In this document: positions 49,392-63,091 of the stretch, piece by piece
How positions within the stretch are numbered: the first letter of the stretch is position 1
Layout: the number at the start of each line of letters is the position of its first letter
Assembly (NCBI GenBank): GCA_947846985.1
Contig: CANTUZ010000008.1
Location: forward strand, 23,827,352 to 23,891,351
Direction of reading: 5' to 3'
DNA length: 64,000 bases
DNA from: Fratercula arctica
Lineage: Eukaryota; Chordata; Aves; Charadriiformes; Alcidae
Program-made: the position numbers and the translations under genes
The notes under the pieces: generated by a model
Told to the model about the DNA's origin: nothing
Seen by the model: only the letters and a program-made list of their open reading frames with translations
The model's database searches: none

Positions 49392-51334
49392 CTCAGGACT
49401 TTAATATGAGAAGGCACAGCCTTTACTCTTTCACCACTTTGCTCCATATATCCTTCTAAGACCAAAACTGCCATCCCTGCTATGCAAAACTCCCTTCTGC
49501 AGGACACTGTAACTCCCTCCCAACCCCTCTGCTGCCAAATGCTGCCCAACTGAGTTCACCACAGCTCATTAATCAGGTCATGTGGGTGCTGCTCTCATTT
49601 GGGCCAGAATCCGCTTTTGATGTCAGAACAGACCACAACCAGAAAGGCCATGGGAGCAGACTGTTTGCATTTGTTTGTCTGCCTTCTGGAAGTGAAGGAT
49701 TTTAGCTACTATCTAGATTTATGTACAGAGTTATCACAGTAGACCATTTAAATACAAAGTAATTAGTGCTATTACCCTTACCATTCAATTAACAAGTATT
49801 TTTCATTGAATAACCACATACACTGAAACATGTTTCTGCATTTATTTTGCATGGAGCACTCCAATATCCATGAAGGTTTATTGTGCATACACAGAAAGCA
49901 TGCAACTGAGCTGTAAACAACAGGGTTCTGCAATGCGGACCAAAGTGGTGAACTTTACTCCTGGTTCTCCCACTGCCTCTCAGAAGATGCCATTGACATG
50001 GCAGAAGAACCTATGGAGTTGATGTAGAGGCTTCAGAATGAATATTCATTTATTGCTAACACTGAGGATGTTAATGAGAGATGCTGTACAAAAACAGCTT
50101 CAGGGAGGAACGCATGAGAAGGGAAATTATTAAGGAGGGGAAAAAAAAATAAAATCTTATTCATTGGATTTTCCAAAATAGTCAACAATAAAACTTATTC
50201 AAATCAATGGAAATTTGACTTCTTATTTTCCTTTTAGTGATTAGATCAAGGTGACAGGTGGTGAAAAAATTTTTGTGATGACATTTTCATTTGGACAAGC
50301 TAATTGTTGCCTTCGGGATGGATGGCTAAATAGAAGGAACAGTGAATTGCCTGACAGACTAAGGATAGCAAATTATGGTTTGCTACAAGCCATCAACATA
50401 TAAACTGTCCACTTACAGAGAATCTTTATCCATAACCTTTCCAGAATGTCCTCTCAATGATTGCATCACAAACAGCAAGGTTCTTCTGCTCTACCGTAAG
50501 CTCAAGTGCCAGATGCTTTTCACAGTGTTAATTAAAAAAAGGGTACTTGCTAACTAGGTGACTTCAACACATCTAGATAGCTATATGAAACTGCACTTGC
50601 ATCTCTGTCCTGTTAGTTCTTGTAATTGCTTTAAAGAGGTAAGGCCTATGCAATGTAGCCATGTGCTGTATGACAGAGTCAGGAGGAACCTACTCTAATG
50701 GTGCTTAGCCCATCTGTCACACAAAGGACTTCAGTGAGCATTTTTTACAAGCAGTTTTTCCATTGCCAAGTGAATTTTCTTCCCCTCCTCAAGTGTTTTC
50801 CACGGTTTGTAAGTACTTAAAATACAGGTTACGAACCAACCCCTCAATAACAGATTAGGGAAAAATTTACATTAAGAAGAGATGGTTATTTTCCTTTTAT
50901 TGAGAGAGTTTAAGGTTCTTTTCCAATGTACTGATACTGCTCTCCATCAGGGATAAAGTTTCAAGCAGTGAATAACTAAGACGGGTGAATAATTAAGAGA
51001 GAAAAAATACTCTATTATGACTACCAAGCTTTTCAGAGTAGGTATGTAGGTTACGACAATACTGACAAAATATAATAGGATGCTCCCAACAGCCACATAA
51101 TGTCTTCCAGCCAGATGTTATGCAGAAGGACAGAGTATGAATTCAGTCAAAGAAGAAATCATCACATGTGGGGGAAGGTGCTTAATTCCTGGAGGATATT
51201 ACTCCATCAGTTAGTGCTAAAATACTTAGAGGTTATTTTGGAAAATAACATCTACATTTTTTTTTTCATACAAGTGTAAACAAAAAATCATCTACAACTT
51301 TACCCTTCATCATTTTGGCAGTTCTTAACCTTAG

Positions 51335-51445
51335 GACAATCTTAGGACTGAAAGGACCTTCAAAGGGCATCTTGTACTTTACTATGCCTCAGCCATACCA
51401 GAATTATTCCTAGAGACAATTACACCACTCACCACTCAGAGATTG
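51335..51445 (-). repeat. possible degenerate CR1-like 3' end
   Basis: On the minus strand this stretch resembles a very old CR1-type 3' end: read on the plus strand it has TTAGGACTGAAAGGACCTTC and GGGCATCTTG, comparable to the reverse complement of the CR1 block GATGACCTTTGAGGTCCCTTC. No octamer repeats or coding remnant remain. If real it would be the only minus-strand CR1 in the window and much older than the others. The match is by eye and may be chance. Confidence 0.3.
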
Positions 51446-53067
51446 CCCATTCTTCCTAAGAGATCCTAGTTCTAAAATTATTAATAATTTCTGTTCCTTA
51501 TTTGCTTCATTATTTTTAGTTTTGTCTTCAGCATTCATTCTGAATTTGATTCACACGGATCAGCTGTTGTATGTACAACCCAGAGCATCTTCCTGTTCCA
51601 TCCATGGGGACCAGACTTGGCATATGCCCTCTTACTCTGCCTGCAGTTTCTGTGCAGAGCAAACCCAGAGCAGACCTCAGCTGGTGGCCACTGTTCATCC
51701 TAACAGCAGCCCCAGGGTGCACAAATAAAACAGGCTTCTATTCAGTGCTTTCTATGGCTTTTTCAAACATTTCAACAACTTTCACATGTATCAAAGATCT
51801 CAACTTTCTTCTGCTCCCACGTCCCCATTACTGGAAGTGCTGGCTACCAGTACGTTCAAGGAGCCGATTGCCTTATGCTAATCTCATTTCATATGTTCTT
51901 TCTCAATACATCTGGACTTACAATTTTGATGGAGAGGAAAAAATGTAACTTCATAAACAAAATCTGAATTATATTTCTCCCCTCACTGCAGGCTAGATTT
52001 TGCTATTATCATTTTTAAAAAATCACTACAAACAATATGCCCATAGTCTTTATGTCCTGCCAGTAGCCACAGTACACAAGAACAGAAGTGAAAAATGAGA
52101 AAATATTGCAGAAACAGAATGAGTTTTGGCTTCTTAAAATGAAATAAAGAAAAGAGATAGTCACTCACTACAAATACCTCAGGAAGTTAAACATCAGGGA
52201 GTGCAAAAGGCAATATCAAGACAAGAACAAAAGACAATTAGAGGGGCATCAATACATTTAGGCTGTAAATTATAAGGCTGACAGTCAGTAGAGTACTGAA
52301 GTTCTGGAATAGCCTCTGAATTTGAAAGGCAAGACAAATCATCTAGTGTTATGTGATGTAACTGTTGTTGATGATGGGCGAATCAAGAGATTTCTTTTAA
52401 TTGTGTTCTTATCTCTTCAGGACTTCCTCCCTTACGCTTATTGAAATGTCGGCATACAATCTAACTGCAGTGTTAAAGAGATAATGCAGCACATGAGTCT
52501 TCCTATTTAGGACTATACAAATGGGTATAAATACCCTATCATTTCATTTTAAAGATGCAATTCACTCAGATAATTCAGAGTAGTTCATGCAAATGTGCCA
52601 GTATCCACTTTTACCTCATATATACACAGAAAATATAAGCAGACCTTTAAAGTCTTGCTTTTACAGCAAGATCTGCCTGCTAATATTTCAGTTATTCTTT
52701 CTGAACTAGCTTCTCTTTCTGAACCTTTATAAATGATACTGTGGCTTAATTTGTGACAATTCAATTCTCAGGTGACAAAAGCACAAACCACAGCAGTCAG
52801 GTACACAAACTGTTAGAAACTCATATTCCAGGGAAAGTGGTAAAAGGTTCTTTTGGACACTTGCTGTTATTTGATCCTCTAACAGCAGCTGGGAATGTAG
52901 CCAAAACCCTATAATGTTGGTGACAACAGGCTGACAAACACCCTCTATCAAAGCAAACTGATAAATGCTTTGCCATATTTGGTAACCGTTTTCCACAACC
53001 TCTGACCTTTATTTCTGTCCTGCCTACACAGCCCCTGATGGCTGTCCACTGGACAGCTTCTGAGCCT

Positions 53068-53177
53068 TCAACAACCAATTTCTTCACCAGGTCTGAAACT
53101 AGTAGATGTATAGAGCTCATTGTCACCCCAAGATCCAGCATCTTCGTCGTCATTTCTTCTTAATGGGATACCTGGGC
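53068..53177 (-). CDS. candidate terminal exon, unknown gene
   Basis: On the minus strand a strong acceptor (TTTTTTTATATCACTCTTCAG) is followed by an open frame reading GIPLRRNDDEDAGSWGDNEL, then YTSTSFRPGEEIGC and a TGA at 53068-53070. An AATAAA hexamer on the same strand lies about 55 nt beyond the stop (plus-strand TTTATT at 53008-53013). Upstream on the minus strand, an ATGTTTG|GTAAGT at about 53310-53325 could be the preceding donor and would join in the correct phase. The acidic, hydrophilic peptide is protein-like but I recognise no family. It could equally be a chance alignment of signals. Confidence 0.2.
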
Positions 53178-56100
53178 CTGAAGAGTGATATAAAAAAATA
53201 AAACAGAAGCACCCCAGAGAAGGACAGAAAAGGGGACTCGAAGAGAAAATTGACACACAGGATACAGGAAGATTTAGGGATTCACTGTCTTTCTCTTTAC
53301 TGAAAATTTCAGACTTACCAAACATCCCTCCCAGGATTTATTCTGCATGCTGTCATGGAAACCAACACGTTTTACAAGTATTTATGTTGAAAACCACTGA
53401 AAGGACCAGACACATCAGCATTAGGACTCCTAAAAAGTCCTCACTGCAACTCATGTACCTTGACAACTCCTTTCTCACAGAAAATGCATATTTTGCAGTA
53501 TTAATATCAGGCATATCTCTCTTTCTACCCAAATACAGCGTTTCATCTAAATTAAGATTTCAGAACAGTTATGATACAGCTTTGCTGGAATGAAAAAGTA
53601 TCTTATTGCCAAAATTACCACTGCATAAAAATCCCAGATGAAGTGTCCCAGATGAAATGTCTATTAATTGGCAAATCTAGTCTTTTCATTATTTCTAATC
53701 AAGGACCATACCATGATACAGCAGTTACTGTATTCCTTACAGTCCCTTTCCTTTTATTTAACTCCTGACTCACAGAGCAGTGTCTAAATCAGGACAGCCA
53801 TTTTCAGAATGGAAGTATTTAAAACGTAAAGTAGCTGTAAAAAACCAGGCTACTCAGGTGCAGTGAAACAATTAGAGCTTGCCTTTTACTTTCGGCAATA
53901 CTGTCCTATTATTTCAAAGAACAAAAGCCTCTGTAAAGGTTCCAAACTTTTTAAAAAGTTGATACTTGGTATTAATCTGCAGTTCTGGCCACGACCAGAA
54001 CAGTAAGCCTTTCAGAACTGTTTTAAAAGTTTCAACTACCTTTGAAGAAAAGGTTTGGGGTTTTTTTCACCTTGAGGTTTTTTAAAACCCATTTATAAGG
54101 TCAGGGTTTCTAGCTAAAACTCCCAGTTAAAATGCTCAGAAGTAAAATGCAATATATCTTCATTAAATTTACTTTTCTAACAGTTGAAAACAGTTAATGC
54201 TATTTCACACCCCCAATAGCTCTCCTTTCCCCCAGTAATCTTACATGTGCAGAGACCACAGTGCTGTTTAAAAATTAGAAATAATTTCTGTATGTTTCTT
54301 TCCTTGCCAGAACCTTGACTTTACTAAAATCTGCCTTCAAATTTTGTTATAAAGAAAAATATATTTGAAGATTATAACAATAAGTAAACATACTCAATTA
54401 TAACTGAAACTTTGTTAAAAAATACAATTAAAAAAATTAAACATTACTGTTACTCAAAAACCCCATGAAGTAGAAGGTAAATAAGTGATTTTTTTTTTTT
54501 TTTAAAGAAAATTTTCTCTATGCCACCCCAATTTAAATTGTTTTCTGTTTCTCTGCAAGAAACATGATCTCTTAATCAAATTTAAAACAAACATTTAGGA
54601 CCTACATAGAAATAAACACACTGCAAGATGGTAATAAGATTACGTTTATGGGCAATTAATAGATCAGTTCCTGCTCGTGAAGAAATCTTCACACAGACTG
54701 CATTAAGAAGCCAATCTGACCTTCCTAGTTATCAAACTAATAATTACCAAGTACAAACTGTCTGACTAAAGACAAAATTTTCAGCTTCCATTAGATGATC
54801 TGGGTATTACCTGATACAAGGGCTGATTGAATAGAGTTTCAGATTACAGGATCAAAGCATGATGAACAGCAGAGTTTTGGTTGTTTTTTGTGGGTGTGGA
54901 GGGGTGGGGGAAAGGACCTCTGTCAGAACAAAAAAAGATGTTTTTACCCCATCTTAGTGAGGCTTTATATGAATGAATGGTATTAATCTTTTAAATGAAT
55001 GACATTTCAGTTTAATTGTTAAGAAAAAAGGAAGGAATTATCTTATTTTTTACTTTCTCCCAGTTTTGGACAAGATAGTTTCATTTCAGGTACTTACCCT
55101 CAATATGAAGCTTTTGTTTATATTTATGATCAAATTACAAAGGCAGAAAGAAGACAATGAAATTTCAGAATGCATTTTTCCCTCACACTGTTTACATCTA
55201 AAACAACCTATACTGACATGGTTAGCACCCCTGTTGAGTTTGTTGACAGTTATAGTGCTACACTAGCTCCAGAGACAGTGTCCTCATTTTACATTCTGAA
55301 AAGATGACATTTTGCACTGAATTTACTCATTACGAATAATCTGCTGCCTGTTAACATAAAGGAACAAAAAACTACTTTCACAAGGAAACATGTATTTTGT
55401 TATATTTTACAAATATATTCAGCATCTAGACTGTCATTTTATGTCTGGATGTACAGAAAGAAAGCAGGAGGAGAAGAGTACAACAGAACAACTTCCTGGT
55501 TGTAGGACCACTTATGCTTCTAGACAGAGACAAAGCTCAGCAACTCTTTATCTCATACCCTGCAACACCGAAGTAACATAAATACATGAAACTGTCTTCC
55601 AATTGGCCAATCATAGGTACCATCAGAAAATTAAGATGTCCAAGATAGGGCTTCATCTTCATGCGAGGCACCCAAACCTTCTCCTCAGTTCTGCCATATA
55701 TGCCAAAGATGACAGTACAGAACTCCAACACTACTTCTGTAAATTAATCACATTACTCAATTTTATTCTGAAATAATGAAATACACATACAATTAACCCT
55801 AACCAATGCTGAATACCTGTGGCAGTAATCTCTCAAATAACAGAAATTAAACAGAAATAAAAGTGAACAGCACAACCAGTTCAAGAAAAGGCCAACACAA
55901 ACATAATAATCAAAAACATTACAATAAACATGAACTTAAGGAAAAAAAAAAAACCACAAATGAGAACATATCAGTCGGGTGAACAAAAAGCCAGAGGGAT
56001 ATTAGGACACTCCAAGCTGCCTGAAGTCAGTCATATTTCTCCCTGAATGCTCTCGACAGTCCCAGTAAATGTTGCAGGAATTCCAGTTCCTCTCAGGTAA

Positions 56101-59100
56101 ACAATATCAGAAACTTTTTTTTTTTCTCTTTTAGATATATGGCCAAAAAAAAAGAAAAAACCAAAACAAGTCATGCCTGAATTTTTTGATACTGCTAGCT
56201 TTCCAACTTTCTTGGGAGCTACTGATTTTATCTATATGTAGCTACTGTTTCAAGTTACAAGAGGATGGATGTAAGTTGCAAAGAGCTTAATCCAACAGTA
56301 GTTTCTTTGGTTCCTAAATTTACTTCATTCCACAGTTCCTTAAAATATTACCTCTATCTACCTTGTGAGCGTACCATTTGAACTATGTTCTGCAATGGTC
56401 CCTGAACATTATGCAGTAAAAAAAAAGCTTAAAAGACCAATGGCAACATAAGCATGGTATCTTGGTCAACTCAATAGTACTATTATAATGGCTAGAGTAC
56501 AGTGCAACCTTCTGAACAGAAAAGACTGCAAGATGTTTGACTTTCCAGTGTTAATTGCATTTGCCATGGTGATATGCAACCTAAAAGACACCTTGAATAA
56601 GAAGAACAGATAATGAGTCTGGCAGTCACTCAAAAGCTGACTATACTGCTTGGTAAGATTGCATCCTGCTTGAGTGAAGGGGAACAATTCACTGGCACAG
56701 GGCAGTTCATATACCATAAATCTCTTATGTAGACTACAACCTCCCCAACGCCACTTACAAAAGCAGTAGATCTGTAAGCACGTGGATTTCCTATTGAGCT
56801 TGTGTTTTGTAGCTTGAAGGCTCATGCAACCTCTCCCCATCAAGCTCACCCAGAGATCACAGGTAACTGGTTTTTTGCTTACATATGAGCCATCACACTA
56901 ATGCTGGCAATCGCTTCAGGGTCCTGATCTTCATTTTCAGAGGCCAGCAACATCCAAGCCTGCAGTATAAATTCTCAGTCCCCTCCCACTCTCCTCACCT
57001 TGGCTTCTAAGTGGAAGAGAAGGGTTGAGGAAGTTCGTTCTTCAGACACAGCTATCACAATTTGATCTATGCTGTAGGTCTCACTTGGCAGAACCTGGAA
57101 TAAGCCTATCAAGGCTTTTACTGTTGAAATCCATGAGGAAGAAAACAGCTGAACTGAAGAGCAATCACCTTATACTTAACACATTGCAAGTCTTACAGAA
57201 TCTGATCACTCGTCAGAAAAACCTGAAAGCCCGTTCAAAAAAAGTTAAGAGCCATTGGACACAACAATTTTCGTATGAAACAGATATGAAAGAAATGTCA
57301 ACATAGATGAGAATGTGTTCACAACACCTTTAAAAAAACCCATGCCATGAGTGTAAAGCTTCACTATGTTGCATTATAAGTTAAATGGCAAGGTGGGAGA
57401 AAATAGTATGTGACTCTTTTAGGAATGATCTTTAAACTAACATTCAACTCAGCACTTTAATGATAAATAACACACTTTCTGATAAGAAAGTAAGCATGAA
57501 GACTAGAATCATCACTGAACCAAAAAAAAAGGGAGCATCACTGGACAAAGAGACTTGCACGAAATGAGTGATTCCTAAGGAAATTGTATGAAATATGAAA
57601 CCCAGAGGGAATTATTATCAGGCCCATGTTTTGTAGGTCTCCTCCTGTTAGTGCATCAGCCAGGCAGAGCTCTTTAAGGATGACTCTTACATAAAACTGT
57701 CAAAAGCAGCAAGAGTGTGAACTCTGAAAGAAGTTCAACCAATTCCACGTGAAACCAACATGTCAAATTGAGATCCAATGTGCTGTTAATCTTAGTGACC
57801 TTAAAATATAGAAAAAAAAAAAAAGCCACAGATCTGCTTATGAAGCTTCCTACATACCTTTATTCTGAACTTTTGGTTAGTAGGATTTTCAACTGTTCCT
57901 CACCATTTTGTGAATCTTGCCCAATTCCAAATAAAAAAAATCAGTTTGAATTTGTGTGTTGCAAGTTAAGAGAACAAGACAACCCTTATGACAACTTGAT
58001 TTACCTCTATTTTCCTGGGAAAAGTGTTTCCCAAAATTCTACATAGAACAGCATCACCATTACTAGGAAGACAAGAGTTATGACAGTCTCTTTGACTTTA
58101 GGGGAAGTTGATCAAAATTAAGCATTAGTAATAGGTTGTACTTGCAAGTTTTGTTTTCAACAACATATATAATAAACAAAACAATTTTGTTAAAATTATA
58201 TGTAGGAAGACTGTGCCAGGTCAGGCCATCCAAATCAAAAATAGAGAGAGACATACTATTTCTGAATTGCATCTATTAAATTCAATAGGAAATCTGGTAT
58301 TATTACTGACAGAAAAAATAGGACACTTTAGCCAAAGAAACATCATTTTTATGAAGTCAAATAACATAGAGCTACTACAACTCAACCACCATGCCACTTC
58401 TGTTTCACACATTCTTAGAGAAAAAAAATGTGTATTTTCTCATTTAGCAATTTCAAATGAGCAACTGTATAGTTGTATGTTGTTGCTTAACCAAGCTTAA
58501 ATTGTTTGCTTAGTCCCAAACTTGCAAAATTTTGAAAAAAATACAAGAAGTAAAAGCTATTTTAGACTTGCTGTGCTAGGCGATACAATTCTTTAAAAAC
58601 AACTTACACTTAAATATCACAAAGCTAATGAACTGTATAATCAGAAGACAGTATCAGTTGATAGAATCACTAGAACTGCAAGAAATGATTGCATTATAGT
58701 GTCATCCCTAATACAAATCTGAAAAATTGATTTTTGCCAAGACTTTTCACACACCCTGTTATAGTCCAATTATAAGCTAACCTATCAGCAGATTTAGTTG
58801 TTGTCAATTTAGAAAGCAAGCTAAAAATTTAAATGATTGCTCCTGCAGAGCCTCCAGAGCTCTCCTGACACTTGTTCAGTACTGTTGATCATTCAGAGTA
58901 GACTTCACTGACATGAATTGGAACTGAATTGATTAGTCAACATACTATTCTCACTGCTGTGGCTATCCATCCTATGCCATCCTGCTCTCAACCATTACAT
59001 CATTTATTCTTCTTTTAATCACTCTTCATTTCTGGAAAGGGACCGATTCCACTTCTGGGGGAAAAAAAGGATAGGCTTTAAATGACATAATGAGCTGCCC

Positions 59101-62100
59101 TGTTATCTGCATTAATATTGCATTCCAGAGACTATTATAAATGTGCCCATTTAAGCACTAAATTACTCTCCACACAAGCACAGCAGCTTCAATATCAAGT
59201 CACAGCAGAGTATGTTTGCTCCTTTCCCATTTACATCTGTCCTTCCATAGCACCATATAGGCAGACTGCCACCTTTAAATGAAAGAATTGGTGAAAAAGG
59301 TGTGAAGTTGCCAGTATTCTCTATAGTCTTTACTCTCACCACCTCCTAAAACAAGTTGTCCCTTCAAAACAAATGACAAAGTGTAAGATACAACAAGTTG
59401 CTAGAAAGCAATTATCTCCAAGATAACCAAGATAACCTTGGTGAAATCTAGCCAATGGACTGAAATGTTATTTAGGAACAAGATGACAAATAACACATGG
59501 AGCAAAAGACTACATAAAAATTGTTTCCATAGAAATCTTGTCCCGTAAAGCAGTGACAGAAATCACCATGGCAACCATTCTGAAGAATTATGATGCAGAT
59601 TTAAAATTTATCTTGGTTTAAGGACTAGAGGACAGATCAGACCACTGCACTAGCAGCCACATCCCTCTTGAGGAAAGTTCAAGTTGGACGCTTGCTCAAT
59701 TACAATTTTATTAATTTATTTTTTTTTGCCATTACCTAAGATGTATTACTGATTTTCTCTCCCAAAGGAGAGTTCCACACAGATTTTTACAATTTTTAGA
59801 AGTTATGTTTCAGTTGACTGCATAAATTCCAAACAAAAAACCCCAAAGCACCAGGGTATACTGGATATTGTTTGAGAGCTCTCAATAAAATAAGAATCAA
59901 TAAAATGGCAGAAGAGAAAGAGATTTAAATTTTGTTCTCATTCTATGCAAAAGCCAGAACATTTTTTGGTGCATCCATGCCTTTTAAAGTAATCTGTGTG
60001 ACAACAGTAGTAGGGAATCTATCTTTTCCTATTCTTATGAACCAAATTATCTATTCTCTGCAATGTACAATTTATATTTTGAGTCTCAGTTGCCTTTAAA
60101 CCATAACTCTAGATGTTTTAAGTCTGTTTATATTCATACCATGTTAGGAAAAAAAAAAACCCTAACAATCAGACAGTGACTTATGGCTGCAGACCACACT
60201 TGGGGAAAAAATGGGTAGCTGCTAGAAATGATTAAATCATTCTTTTATCTAAATATTTACTTTACATACTTAATGACAGTTCCTCACAGGAGATTGTGAA
60301 ACCATGCCTTAATGTCTAAACAAACAGTTCTTCATTTTTGCCCACTTTCAAGGCAGTAATTTTGGTGCTGCCACCAGTTTCAAGCTATGATATATACTCA
60401 AAAATTGTATTATGAGGAAATTTGGAGTGAAAGTTAATTTAGATACTGCTTAAAGTTATCTTGCTGAAGAACGCTCTCTGTCCCCCTTAAGTCCATCCTA
60501 GCTGTTGTATTTAGGAAAAAGACAGGTCAATAAGTCCCTATCAACTACTAACTTGTTCAAAACATGAATTTATTTCAAATATAAAAGGTTATGTCTGGAG
60601 GACAGCTAACCTAACATTACGAGGTATTGCTGTCTTCTTCCTGCTTTTTAAAATTCCATACATAGTGTGCTTTAGACTAAATAAAAATTCTGGCTTTAAG
60701 TGTAATCCTGGAACAGAAGATGTTTGTGAACTATTAGCTACAGTGGAACTTAGCATAATGCATATGGCTCATCCAATTCCCTCCCTTAATTAAAGGGTAG
60801 CCACAGAGTCTGCATTTGGAAGCTCTGACTAATAAGCTAAGGGGTTCTTTATGGGTTTCAATTTTCAAACAGCTGTCTTGTATGGAAACAAGATGTCTTG
60901 GCACAGAGACTTATTTATGCCCATGTAGATTCAGCGTGACTGATTATTTGCTACACAATAACAGAAATCTGCGAAATAAGTGATTTGAGAAAGAAACGGC
61001 TATCCCAATTCTGGAAAAAATTCTTCTCCATCATTAACTCACTCAAAATTGCTTTTATGCGCTAGCTTCAATAACTCAAGAGATCCACCATACTTGGCAT
61101 ACATTTAGAAAAGAAAAAATAAACAAAAACAAACCAACCCACCCCAAAAACACTTTTTACCATATTCATTCTCTGAAGCAGATCAATTCATTTTGAGTGT
61201 ATGTGGTTGTATTCTTCCGTATTGTTTTATATGACTTTTTATATGCATCAGTTCAAGAAGAAGGCTGGAAATTTTTCTTCATGTTATTGTGATTTTTAAA
61301 TTTTATCCTGTTGTTAAGTGTGACAGTTGCTAAGATGCAACATCGGTACATACGAAATGGAGCTATATTTCTCTTGCCCTGTGTGCTTATCCCAATCAAG
61401 AAGAGAAGAAAGAAAAAATGAGATTAGACTATTTTTGCTTGTACTGAAAAGAGTTGTTTTGCACCTTTCAGTTCAGAATGTTTTTCTTCTGCCTTATCCA
61501 GCCATTCAAACTTTCAGGAAATTCTTGTACAAATTAAGACTAAGAGGACAAGCACTTTTAACACCTCTGAAAACGCTTCTGACTCCAACTGCTCTAGGTC
61601 AGGTCAAGATCAGAAAAACTCTGATACCATGCTTTACATCAAATAGGTGTACACAGAAGAAAAGAGTATCTAACCAGTCAGCATGCGTTAAAAATATTAA
61701 AGTGCTAGATTAAAAAAAGAAAAAACAAAGAACAAACAACAAAACAATTAATTAAAAGTTTTAAATAAACTTTTCCAAACAAAGCAGATTATTCCTTTTG
61801 TTTTGTCCCCTTTGTTAAACATCTTATACCCCCTACTGCAGAAGAGAGAGACTTTTTCATTATTAATGTCTAACATGAAGGTAACTAATTGCCAATTGAG
61901 CTGTCTGCAACTGCTAGAAATTCTAAAACTGTACTTTATCTGGTGGATGTCTACATTATTCTGTGCCTGCCTTTACCTCACAAGATTTGAGAGCTGAAGT
62001 CTTGATTTAATCTGAAGCATTTCACAGAAGAGCAGACGAAATCCTCACCAGAGAGCTTTCTCTGTGTAGCTATGCTATTTATTTTCTTTTAGGAACTGCA

Positions 62101-62416
62101 GCTTGGTGGAAGAGGATAAGCAGTCTACCCACCGGTCAGCTTCTTTCTTATTAATACATCCCGATTTGTTTTCTCAGCAAAGCTGACCATTTTTACCTAT
62201 GCAGACCTACGCAGCCACTGTCATGTGCTTCCTCCTGCTGCAGTTCTCATTTTGTCCTTAGTAACTTGCTGGTTCACTTTACGTTAATGATCATACACTT
62301 GGCTTTCAATGCAGAGTTTACACCATTATTTAGAAGAAAATAGATGATTATCCGAGCTCTTAACTACAAAGAAAGGAAACCACCACCTTTGGCCATACCA
62401 GAGGCAAAAGCTTGTC

Positions 62417-63091
62417 CTGAGGAGGACTTGGGAGTGCTGGTGGATGAGAAGCTCAACATGAGCCGGCAATGCACACTTGCAGCCCAGAAAGCCAACTGCA
62501 TCCTGGGTTGCATCAAAAGAAGTGTGGCCAGCAGGTTGAGGGAGGCGATTCTGCCCCTCTACTCTGGTGACACCCTACCTGGAGTACTGCGTGCAGCTGT
62601 GGAACCCTCAGAACAAGAAGGACATGAACATGCTGGAATGGGTCCAGCGGAGGCCCATGAAGATGATCAGAGGGCTGGAGCACCTCTCCTATGAAGACAG
62701 GCTTAGAGAGTTGGGGTTGTTCAGCCTGGAGAAGAGAAGACTCTGGGGAGACCTTATAGCAGCCTTCCAGTACCTGAAGGGGGCCTACAGGAAAGATGGG
62801 GAGGGACTCTTTATTGGGTAGTGGAGCAATAGGACAAGGGGTAACAGTTTTAAACTGAAAGGCAGTAGGTTTAGATTAGATATTAGGAAGAAATTCTTTA
62901 CTGTGAGGGTGGTGAGACACTGGAACAGGTTGCCCAGAGAAGCTGTTGATGCCCCATCCCTGGAAGTGTTTAAGGCCAGGCTGGATGGGGCTTTGAGCAG
63001 CCTGGTCTAGTGGGAGGTGTCCCTGCCCATGGCAGCGGGCTTAGAACTAGATGATCTTTAAGGTCCTTTCTGACCCAAACCATTCTATGAC
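62417..63091 (+). mobile_element. CR1 LINE 3' fragment
   Basis: This is a CR1 fragment from the late RT region to the 3' end. The first frame reads [20 protein letters not shown] and [20 protein letters not shown] 5-nt deletion after about 62565 (ACTCTGGTGACACC) then moves the frame to the one with [16 protein letters not shown] and [19 protein letters not shown]. That frame ends at a TAG at 62819-62821, and downstream homology continues through [20 protein letters not shown]. The 3' UTR matches the 10.1-13.5 kb copy (AGTGGGAGGTGTCCCTGCCC) and ends CATTCTATGACT. It is a relative of that element, truncated at its 5' end. Confidence 0.92.

Larger units (their letters stand above)
49392..62416. 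other. single-copy DNA, no confident gene
   Basis: Apart from the possible old CR1 end near 51.4 kb and the candidate exon at 53.1 kb, I see no named feature. A 125-codon plus-strand frame at 51571-51948 lies in a slightly GC-richer patch containing an AATAAA at about 51723. T- and G-rich tracts lie at 54489-54503 and 54890-54910. The segment 59080-59220 looks like possible conserved non-coding DNA. A 128-codon frame at 61327-61713 has no known motif. Confidence 0.5.
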
